Position numbers and translations under genes: made by a program
The notes under the pieces: generated by a model
Told to the model about the DNA's origin: nothing
The model's database searches: none
The model's input: the letters and a program-made list of their open reading frames with translations, nothing else
Source of the DNA: JBCDBW01 sp039182965
GTDB taxonomy: Bacteria > Verrucomicrobiota > Verrucomicrobiia > Verrucomicrobiales > DEV007
Assembly (NCBI GenBank): GCA_039182965.1
Contig: JBCDBW010000065.1
Span: 1 to 24,591 of the forward strand
Reading direction: 5' to 3'
DNA: 24,591 nucleotides
Shown here: in pieces, positions 16,026-22,703 of the stretch
Layout: each line of letters opens with the position of its first letter
How positions within the stretch are numbered: position 1 is the first letter of the stretch

Positions 16026-17183
16026 ATGAAACCCGGCTCCATCACCCTCCTTTCGACCCTCCTCTGCCTCGCACTCACCACCAACGCCCGCTCCCATGCC
16101 GATGAAGAAAACTACATCTGGCTTGATATCCAGGACACCTCCATCAGCGGTCACTTCGAAATTCCCTTTCGAAATCTCCGCGAAAATGTCGGCCTGAAAA
16201 TCCCCAATGGCTTCGATCGCTCACGGCCCGCCGTCCGCGAAACCTCAGAAGAAACCCACCAATACATCCGCGATCACTTCTCCATCGGCCCTTTCAACGG
16301 CACGCCATACGAAATTATTTTCACCCATCAGGACGTCATTGGCGATATCGGCGGCTTCGGACAATTCTACTTCGAAATCGACTGCGGCGGCCCCGTTCCC
16401 GACCAACTCGAAATCAAAAACGCCCTCTTCCTCACTGAAAAAGGAATCCACCGAAGCCTCCTCTGCATCCTCTACAACGCCAAAACAGGCGAAGACTATC
16501 GAGATGGGGAATACGCCGCTCTCGTCTTCAACGCAACTAACACAATACAAATCCTCGACCTTCTCGGCATCACCGGACTCTTCACTCCCGAACAAGTCGA
16601 AGCCGCCGGCTGGCGCCGCAATGTCTCCGCCCTCCCACAACTGCTCTTCTTCATCACCACCCTCCTCGCCGCCGTCCTCATCGCGAACAACAAAACCTGG
16701 GCCCCCGCCCCCACCCTCAAAAAAGCCCTCCAAACCTTCATCCCACTCTACCTCACCTTCGCCCTCGCCCAATCCCTAGCCTTCTGGCTTTCCGTCCACA
16801 ATAAAATCCACCTCGGCATCACTTTCGTCCAAGTCGCCGTCGCCCTCTCCATCGCCCTCATGGCCTGGCGCAACCGCTCCACCCGCGCACCCGCCGGCAC
16901 TGCCCTCATCATCCTCTTCTTCCTCGGCTTCTTCCACGGCCTCTGGCTCGCCAATGGTCTCGATAACCTGCGCGTCCGCATCGTCGATATCGAAGAAATG
17001 TCCCGCCGCTTCTTCACCGGCTTCCAACTCGGCCAGTGCGCCCTCGCCGTCGGCCTCTTCACCGCTTTTTTCCTCTTGCGCAAAGCACGATTCTACATCC
17101 CTGTTCTCCTGCAACGAGGCTCCCTCGCCGCCCTCATCCTCGCCCTCATCTGGGTCTCGTGGAAAACCACCATTGCCTCTTAA
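16026..17183 (+). CDS. HupE/UreJ-like membrane protein, metal ligands degenerate
   Basis: 385 residues from the ATG at 16026 (a TTG three codons earlier is possible). A signal peptide (residues 1 to about 23, ending ARSHA) is followed by about 180 exported residues of mixed character, then six membrane helices from about residue 200. Helices match the HupE/UreJ nickel/cobalt-permease-like family in outline: LPQLLFFITTLLAAV, LTFALAQSLAFWLS, VQVAVALSIALMAWRN, FFLGFFHGLWLANGL and FFTGFQLGQCALA. Several His usually conserved in that family are replaced: the DH of the first helix reads PQ, and AHS reads AQS. One HG and the GFxLGQ motif remain. So it may not carry metal. A role in export or in the adjoining biosynthesis is possible but unproven. 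Confidence 0.68.
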   Translation: MKPGSITLLSTLLCLALTTNARSHADEENYIWLDIQDTSISGHFEIPFRNLRENVGLKIPNGFDRSRPAVRETSEETHQYIRDHFSIGPFNGTPYEIIFTHQDVIGDIGGFGQFYFEIDCGGPVPDQLEIKNALFLTEKGIHRSLLCILYNAKTGEDYRDGEYAALVFNATNTIQILDLLGITGLFTPEQVEAAGWRRNVSALPQLLFFITTLLAAVLIANNKTWAPAPTLKKALQTFIPLYLTFALAQSLAFWLSVHNKIHLGITFVQVAVALSIALMAWRNRSTRAPAGTALIILFFLGFFHGLWLANGLDNLRVRIVDIEEMSRRFFTGFQLGQCALAVGLFTAFFLLRKARFYIPVLLQRGSLAALILALIWVSWKTTIAS

Positions 17184-17218
17184 ACGAACGCCAGCCGACC
17201 GACCGCCCTAAAGCAACC

Positions 17219-17485
17219 ATGGCAGAAGACGCCCCCATCGAAGTCACCATCACCGAGTTTATTAAACAGGACCTCCTTCAGGATCCCAACGCTTCCGTCA
17301 GCCCCGATCAAAATCTCTTCTCCAGCGGGCTCATCGATTCCATCGGCATCATGCGTCTGATCGCCCACATCGAAAAAACCCTCGCCATGAAAATTCCTCC
17401 CACCGACCTCGTTCCCACCAATTTCCGCTCGGTCGCCGCGATGTCACGCTACCTCAACGAAGCCACCTCGACCGCTCCCCGGTGA
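17219..17485 (+). CDS. Free-standing acyl/peptidyl carrier protein
   Basis: An 88-residue carrier protein starting at ATG 17219. The phosphopantetheine attachment site is Ser41 in SSGLIDSIGIMRLI (family motif DSxxxxxL), with the usual four-helix pattern on either side (ITEFIKQDLL, LIAHIEKTL, DLVPTNFRSVAAMSRYL). The LIDSIG form is typical of discrete carrier proteins that work with stand-alone adenylating enzymes rather than of FabF-type fatty acid ACPs. The gene lies 35 bases after the HupE-like gene and converges on the ACAD gene of the - strand operon. With the adenylating enzyme at 19.8-21.4 kb and the ACAD, it would form a set that loads and oxidises an amino acid. It is 5.2 kb from the NRPS. 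A dedicated phosphopantetheinyl transferase is not in the window. Confidence 0.92.
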   Translation: MAEDAPIEVTITEFIKQDLLQDPNASVSPDQNLFSSGLIDSIGIMRLIAHIEKTLAMKIPPTDLVPTNFRSVAAMSRYLNEATSTAPR

Positions 17486-17536
17486 TTCAATTCCACTCCC
17501 CGGCAAGACTCAAAAAAACGACACGCCACCAACCCA

Positions 17537-18682
17537 TCAAAGCCCCATCAGACGCGCAATGATCACCTGCTGGATCTCCGACGTCCCGGAATAAAGCAAC
17601 CCTCCCACTCCGTCCCGTAAGTCACGCTCGACTTCAAATTCCGAAACGTATCCGCGCGCCCCGTGCACGCAGATCGCATCCAAACTCGAGTCCACAAAAC
17701 ATCGACTCAAATGCAACTTCGCCAGAGATGCCTCCATCAATAAAGGCTGCTCCGTGTGCTCCAGCCAAGCCACCTTATACATTAACAAACGCGCCGTCTC
17801 CAAACGCAGCTTCATCTCAACAATCCGATTGGACACTCCCTGAAATTTGCCCACCGCTTGCCCAAACGCCTCCCGCTCTCGCGCATACGCCACCGCTTCT
17901 TCCAGCTGCCGCTCCATCCGCCCCACTTGGCTCGCAAAAATATAACTCCGCTCCGATTCCATCGCCGCCGTAAACATGCTCACCCCCGCCCCCTCCGCTC
18001 CCAAACGCTGCCCATCCGAAACAAAACAATCCTCGAAAATCAAATCCCCCATATGGGCCGATCTCAAGCCCATCTTCTCCCGCACTTCCGATCGCTTGAA
18101 CCCCTCCGTGCCCTCCTCAACCACAAACCCGGAGATCCCCCACCGCCCCTCCGTCTCATCCGTCACCGCAAAGACCACCGCCAAATCCCCGATCGGCGCA
18201 CTCGTGATATACGTCTTCCGACCATTCAACACATATCCCCCATCCACCTTGTCCGCCCGCGTCTTCATCGCATAGCTGTCCGATCCCGTATCCAACTCGG
18301 TGATCCCAAACGACCCGATCACTTCTCCCCGACACAACGGCGGCAAATACCGCGCCTTCTGCTCCTCCGTTCCAAACTTCAAAATCGCCGGCTGCACACT
18401 CCACATCTGCGAGTTCAACGCAAAGGGCAACCCATTCTCCCGACACCCATACCCCAAGGCCTCCATCGCCAAAATCGTGGTCAGAATGTCCTTCCCCTGC
18501 CCCCCATACTCCTTCGGAACGTTGAGCCCCAAAATCCCAAACGACGCGCACGCCTTCCACTTGTCCCACGAAAAAAACCCCGCCGCATCATTCTCCCGAA
18601 CGTCCCCATTCAACTCCGCCTCCGCAAACCGCCGCACCTCATCGCGAAACGCCAGTTGCTCGTCCGTCCAACTAAAATCCAC
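17537..18682 (-). CDS. Acyl-CoA dehydrogenase-family flavoprotein, probable aminoacyl-ACP oxidase
   Basis: 381 residues from GTG 18682 (reading V/MDFSWTDEQLAF, as ACADs usually begin MDF); a TTG two codons earlier is possible, but a G-rich ribosome site fits the GTG better. The whole ACAD fold is present: FGILGLNVPKEYGGQG, FGITELDTGSDSYAMKT, GRKTYITSAPIGDL, REAFGQAVGKFQ, and a C-terminal LLYSGTSEIQQVIIARLMGL. The usual catalytic Glu of short/medium-chain enzymes (YEGT) is Ser here. A Glu sits instead in helix G (ESER, about residue 244), the position used by isovaleryl-CoA dehydrogenase and by prolyl-carrier oxidases such as PltE, RedW and AnaB. MERQLEEAVAYARER also recalls PltE. Last gene of the - strand biosynthetic operon. 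Confidence 0.9.
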   Translation of the reverse strand: MDFSWTDEQLAFRDEVRRFAEAELNGDVRENDAAGFFSWDKWKACASFGILGLNVPKEYGGQGKDILTTILAMEALGYGCRENGLPFALNSQMWSVQPAILKFGTEEQKARYLPPLCRGEVIGSFGITELDTGSDSYAMKTRADKVDGGYVLNGRKTYITSAPIGDLAVVFAVTDETEGRWGISGFVVEEGTEGFKRSEVREKMGLRSAHMGDLIFEDCFVSDGQRLGAEGAGVSMFTAAMESERSYIFASQVGRMERQLEEAVAYAREREAFGQAVGKFQGVSNRIVEMKLRLETARLLMYKVAWLEHTEQPLLMEASLAKLHLSRCFVDSSLDAICVHGARGYVSEFEVERDLRDGVGGLLYSGTSEIQQVIIARLMGL

Positions 18683-18715
18683 GCCCAATCCCCCCCCGTT
18701 CCCAACACACTAAAT

Positions 18716-18729
18716 CCCCACTCCTCACT
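18716..18729. repeat. Short 7-bp repeat (NNNCACT class), 2 units
   Basis: CCCCACT (18716-18722) then CCTCACT (18723-18729). The TGA stop of the dioxygenase gene (- strand, 18727-18725) lies within the second unit. These are the same units as at 6195-6229 and 7910-7916. Confidence 0.6.
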
Positions 18730-19711
18730 CTCCCTCCTTCTCCACAATGACCAAGCGCCCACGATCATCCACCCGCTTCCATTCATCCTGAAAATCCCGG
18801 TTGTTCCATTGACCCAAACCCGGCAAAAATACCTTGTCCCGACCATGTGCTTCCGGACTCTCTCCGTTCCACCGATCATCAAACGGCTCACTCGCTCGCT
18901 GATACCGCGTGTCCGATGATAAACGACATCGCCCCGTCGCCGAACGATTGTCCAAGGCCCCATGCAGCAAATGCATGCCAAAACACAATACATCACCCGC
19001 TTCGAAATCCGTCCCCAACCAACGACCCCCCAGTTTCTTCTGTAAACGAACCGGGTCCGTGCCTAACCAGGATATTTTGTCCTTGTCCGCGTCCCGCTTC
19101 GCATACCCGTCCAGAAGCACTTCGGAACGATGGCTGTTCTCCAGGAGAATCAACCCCCCCTCCTCCCGCTTCACATCTCCTAGCGGAATCCACGTCGTGA
19201 AAATCTTGTGTGTGCCACGATTCATATACGGCCCGTCATAATGAAAACCACATCCCTCCCCAGGACGCACAAAACGCGGCCACCGAAAATCGAACGCCCG
19301 CACATCCTCCCCCAATAAATCCGCCAAAAACGACATCAACCGCCGATTCAACACCACATTCTCATACGCCACCCCCGTCCGCACACTCTCGGAAAAGGCC
19401 CGCAAGTTCACTTTGTCGATCGCCGTGTCCTCCGATTGAATCGCGTCCATCAACGGATGATTGATGCTGTCGATCTCCCCCACCGTCGCATACTTCAATA
19501 AGATCTCCCGACGAGCCGCCAATACTTCCTCCCGATCGATCAGCCCCCTGAAAAGCAGATATCCCTCCTCGTTTATCCGCGAAAGCAAAGCCGTCGCGTC
19601 ACCCAATAAGTCATTGGACGCCCGCAGCTCGCCAAATGCCTCAGAACTGGTGTCCAATTCATTCCCGTTCGCCGTCAGAGTCATCTTCGTTGTTCGCTCA
19701 GCTCCACCCAT
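18725..19711 (-). CDS. Phytanoyl-CoA dioxygenase (PhyH) family Fe(II)/2-oxoglutarate oxygenase
   Basis: A 328-residue non-haem iron oxygenase. The iron triad can be read as His157 and Asp159 (CGFHYDGPYMN) with the distal His250 (GMHLLHGALDN), and Arg269 (SSDTRYQ) to bind 2-oxoglutarate. An Asp rather than Ala/Gly at the HxD position argues for hydroxylation or desaturation and against the halogenases of the same superfamily. Start at ATG 19711 is favoured by an upstream GAGGGAAAGG; ATG 19684 is the alternative. The gene lies between the adenylating enzyme (88-base gap) and the ACAD (about 40 bases), so a tailoring role on a free or carrier-bound amino acid, or on the peptide, is likely. Its stop lies in a 7-bp repeat. 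Confidence 0.9.
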   Translation of the reverse strand: MGGAERTTKMTLTANGNELDTSSEAFGELRASNDLLGDATALLSRINEEGYLLFRGLIDREEVLAARREILLKYATVGEIDSINHPLMDAIQSEDTAIDKVNLRAFSESVRTGVAYENVVLNRRLMSFLADLLGEDVRAFDFRWPRFVRPGEGCGFHYDGPYMNRGTHKIFTTWIPLGDVKREEGGLILLENSHRSEVLLDGYAKRDADKDKISWLGTDPVRLQKKLGGRWLGTDFEAGDVLCFGMHLLHGALDNRSATGRCRLSSDTRYQRASEPFDDRWNGESPEAHGRDKVFLPGLGQWNNRDFQDEWKRVDDRGRLVIVEKEGE

Positions 19712-19799
19712 AACGATACTACCTTTCCCTCGTCAACCCTACGCTCGAGAACCTCCGAGGGAAAAAGCCTTTTTCCTAGCCTTCCCCAATCCCCAAATC

Positions 19800-21383
19800 T
19801 CAACCCTCTCCATCGCCGGCCACATAACATGCCGCCAGCTCACGCCGATCAATCTTCCCACTCGTGGTCCGCGGAAACCGATCATAAATCTCAATCACCA
19901 ACGGAACCGCATACGAAGGCAAAACCGCTCCCAAAGACCGCCGCATCGCCGCTCCGTCCACCTCCACCCCAGCCCGCAAAATCACCGCCCCCACCAGCCG
20001 CTCCTCTCCCACATCCCCTCCCCCCACGACAAACACCGCCCCCTCAGCCACTTCCTCCAAACAAGCCAATGCGCTCTCCACTTCCTCCAATTCCACCCGA
20101 TGACCCCGAATCTTCACCTGCCGGTCCTTCCGACCCAGAAAATGAAGCTGCCCCGCGTCGTCCGCCCGAACCAGATCCCCCGTCCGATAAAAGGTCTCCC
20201 GATACCCGGGAAATCGCTCCCGCTCAAAAAACGCGCGCGCATTCAAATCATCCCGCCCCCAATAACCCGCCATCATCGTCGGCGAACGCACCAACAGTTC
20301 GCCCGCCTCACCCAACAACACTTCCCGCCCCTCCCCATCCATAATCAATCCCTCAGTGTCCTCCCAAAACCCCCCAATCGGTAACGCGTCCTCCGATCCC
20401 TTCCGCTCTCTCGGCACATGATAATAGGTGCACTGGTTCACTTCCGCCGGCCCATAACAGTTCGAAAAACGCGCCCCCGGCCACAAATCCATCAATCGCC
20501 ATAAATACTTCGGCGGAAAAGCTTCCCCCCCAAACAATACCCATCGCATCGCCGAACAATCCCGACCCTCCAAGGCCCCCGTCTCTACCAATCGCACCAA
20601 GGTCAATGGCACGGAATACCAAAAAGTAAGACGCTCACGCTCTATCAATTCTCCCAAACTCATCGGAAACATAATGACTTCCTCCGGCACCAAAACGGTC
20701 GTCGCCCCACACATCGGCCCCGTAAAATAATCAAAGGTCGACTGATCAAAATGCAAAGCCGCATGATTCCCTAACCGATCCCCCGCTTGCACATCGTACG
20801 CCCGCGCCGATAAACGCGCATAACTCAGACCGCTGTAATGCGTGTGCATCAACCCCTTCGGCTCTCCCGTCGACCCACTCGTATACATCAAATAAGCCAA
20901 GTCCTGCTCCGTCCCCCACTCCTCCACGTCCCCGGAACAAACCGTATCCATCGCCGCCCAATTATCCACGCGCACGCCATGACCCACCTCCTCTCCTAAC
21001 CCAATCACATATTCCAAGCCCGCCGTTTCCTTCGCCAAACCCGACACCAGGACAGCCTTGTCCGACTCCGTAATCAAAAATCGAATCCCGCAGTCCCGCA
21101 AGATAAACGCAATCCGCGCTGCCGGTGCCGCCGGGTCAATCGGAACGAAAACACCCCCCGCCTTTAAGATCCCATAAACCGACACCGGCACTTCCAAACA
21201 CTTGTTCATGAGAATCCCCACCCGGTCCATTCGCCGCAGCCCCGCCTCCCGCAAAGCCCGCGCTAATCGATCCGCCCGAACCGCCAGCTCCCGATACGTC
21301 AGCGCATCATCCCCACACCGAAACGCCTCTCTCTCCGGAGACCGCTCCGCCCACTCATCAATGAAATTTTGAAGAAGTGCCAT
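19800..21383 (-). CDS. Stand-alone amino acid adenylating enzyme (NRPS A domain)
   Basis: 527 residues with all core motifs: A2 LKAGGVFVPID (73-83), A3 LAYLMYTSGSTGEPKG (162-177), A5 SNCYGPAE (307-314), A7 YRTGDL (399-404), A8 GRKDRQVKIRGHRVELEEVE (417-436) and A10 TTSGKIDRREL (506-516, Lys510). No carrier or condensation domain is attached, so it must load a separate carrier, most simply the free ACP at 17219. It would activate an amino acid as aminoacyl-AMP. My reading of the pocket by GrsA alignment is Asp213, Gln214, Phe217, Ser257, Leu283, Gly285, Cys309, Gln317, Cys318, Lys510. Asp213 suits an alpha-amino group. The set does not match a proline or serine code I know. Second gene of the operon. 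Confidence 0.92.
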   Translation of the reverse strand: MALLQNFIDEWAERSPEREAFRCGDDALTYRELAVRADRLARALREAGLRRMDRVGILMNKCLEVPVSVYGILKAGGVFVPIDPAAPAARIAFILRDCGIRFLITESDKAVLVSGLAKETAGLEYVIGLGEEVGHGVRVDNWAAMDTVCSGDVEEWGTEQDLAYLMYTSGSTGEPKGLMHTHYSGLSYARLSARAYDVQAGDRLGNHAALHFDQSTFDYFTGPMCGATTVLVPEEVIMFPMSLGELIERERLTFWYSVPLTLVRLVETGALEGRDCSAMRWVLFGGEAFPPKYLWRLMDLWPGARFSNCYGPAEVNQCTYYHVPRERKGSEDALPIGGFWEDTEGLIMDGEGREVLLGEAGELLVRSPTMMAGYWGRDDLNARAFFERERFPGYRETFYRTGDLVRADDAGQLHFLGRKDRQVKIRGHRVELEEVESALACLEEVAEGAVFVVGGGDVGEERLVGAVILRAGVEVDGAAMRRSLGAVLPSYAVPLVIEIYDRFPRTTSGKIDRRELAACYVAGDGEG

Positions 21384-21464
21384 CTCACCCGTTTACGCAA
21401 TCACCCAAAACCACCCTCCCCTCACACTCGCCCTAACGGAAATCTCCTCCAAAGAAACGCCTCC

Positions 21465-22559
21465 CTAGGACACCGCCGATACCCCGGTCTTGCCCACCGT
21501 CTCGCGCGCCGCTCCCAAAAACGAATACGGATCCTTCGGATCAGGCGAAACACACTCAAACGCCGCCTCACGCCCCAACCCCATCTCACGCGCATACTCC
21601 ATAGCCATCATCGCCGTCACATGATCCTCTAAAGCCCAGCCCGTTGAGTCAAAGACCGTCAACTGATCCCGTAATCCGTCATGATCCCCACTCTCCTGCA
21701 CCAGCGTCCGCAAGCTGGGACCCACCTCGCTCGCCTCCAACTGCTGCGACTCTCCTTCCCACATGGCTTGCTCCGGAAAATCCGCACACACCACAGCCCG
21801 GCGCAACATCGAAACCGGCACCTCAAACTTGTCATGAAAGTCCGATCCCACCGCATTGATGTGCAAATGCTCACGATTCTCAAACTCTTCAAACACCGGC
21901 CCCTCCCCCGGGGCACAAGAGGTGCAGGTACACAAAATGTCGCACGCCGCAAGCATCTCCCCCAACCCTTCCCGCTCGTAAACGTCCACCGGAATCCCCG
22001 TAAATCCAATCCGCTCCCCCAAACTCCGCGCCGAGGCCAAATCAACGTCATACGCCAACACGCGCTCAAACTGAAATCCACGCGATAAGGCCTGAATCTG
22101 CGTAACCGACTGCGCTCCACATCCAATTACACCCAAAACCCGGCTCTCCGCCTTCGCCAAGATCCTACTCGCCACCGCTGATGCCGCCCCAGTCCGTAAA
22201 GCCGTCAAAAAAGTGCCATCCACAATCCCCAAAAGATGCCCGCTGCTCGTATCAAATACACAGATCGTCGAAATCACCGAAGGCATCCCTCGCAACACCG
22301 GATTCCCAGGATGATACCCCACCAACTTCACCGTGGTCCCTTCTCCCTGAAAATGCGCCGGCATCCACTCCAACAGTCCCCACTCCGGTTTCTCATACGC
22401 CACACCGCTCCGCGCAGGCACCTGCGACGCCGAAAGATCATACCCCCCAATCGCCCGCCCAAGACGCTCAATCAACTCGTCCATCATCGCATCACGCCCA
22501 ATCCGCGCCACCATGTCGCTCAAATCACTCGCGTTCAGTAATAAGGATGTCCTGCTCAA
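21465..22559 (-). CDS. Ornithine cyclodeaminase/mu-crystallin-family enzyme
   Basis: A 364-residue protein from a TTG start (GAAGGGATCGGA upstream could be the ribosome site). It belongs to the family that converts L-ornithine to L-proline plus ammonia with bound NAD; relatives act on lysine (to pipecolate), alanine or siderophore precursors. Motifs: substrate-side TTVKLVGYHPGNP (Lys78), the LTALRTGAASAVAS helix (Arg122), Rossmann GVIGCGAQ (144-150) and INAVGSDFHDKFEVP, with Asp240 at the place of the catalytic Asp of ornithine cyclodeaminase. Length is about that of the family. First gene of the - strand operon, divergent from the NRPS. Here it most simply supplies a cyclic amino acid for the adenylating enzyme; imine reduction is the alternative. 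Confidence 0.88.
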   Translation of the reverse strand: MSRTSLLLNASDLSDMVARIGRDAMMDELIERLGRAIGGYDLSASQVPARSGVAYEKPEWGLLEWMPAHFQGEGTTVKLVGYHPGNPVLRGMPSVISTICVFDTSSGHLLGIVDGTFLTALRTGAASAVASRILAKAESRVLGVIGCGAQSVTQIQALSRGFQFERVLAYDVDLASARSLGERIGFTGIPVDVYEREGLGEMLAACDILCTCTSCAPGEGPVFEEFENREHLHINAVGSDFHDKFEVPVSMLRRAVVCADFPEQAMWEGESQQLEASEVGPSLRTLVQESGDHDGLRDQLTVFDSTGWALEDHVTAMMAMEYAREMGLGREAAFECVSPDPKDPYSFLGAARETVGKTGVSAVS

Positions 22560-22703
22560 TTCCGATCCCTTCGCTGCTTTTCTACGAGGCGGATGACACT
22601 TGTGATGCCCTCAAGAACCTCTGTATTCTCCGCTAAGACCTCGTATCCTTGACGTATCTTGCCCTCTTTTCAATCACAGAGTGCCCCTCATTTGCCAGCC
22701 TGG
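22560..22703. promoter_or_regulatory. Divergent control region between the operon and the NRPS
   Basis: The 144-base gap between the starts of two oppositely transcribed parts of the cluster, so promoters for both must lie here or overlap. The DNA is less C-skewed than its flanks. TTGACG at 22649-22654 could be a + strand -35 box, but nothing like TATAAT follows at the right distance. I see no clear operator palindrome. Confidence 0.4.

Noticed and set aside
17858..18919. 353-aa + strand open frame across the ACAD and dioxygenase genes
   Set aside because: Arg/Pro/His-rich composition typical of shadow frames and it spans two real genes.
18725..19711. Considered a carrier-dependent halogenase
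   Set aside because: The HxD iron ligand Asp159 is present, whereas halogenases of this fold have Ala or Gly there.
19760..19776. GGAAAAAG/CTTTTTCC palindrome between the adenylating enzyme and dioxygenase genes
   Set aside because: AT-rich stem with almost no loop and no U tail; likely chance, though an attenuator cannot be excluded.
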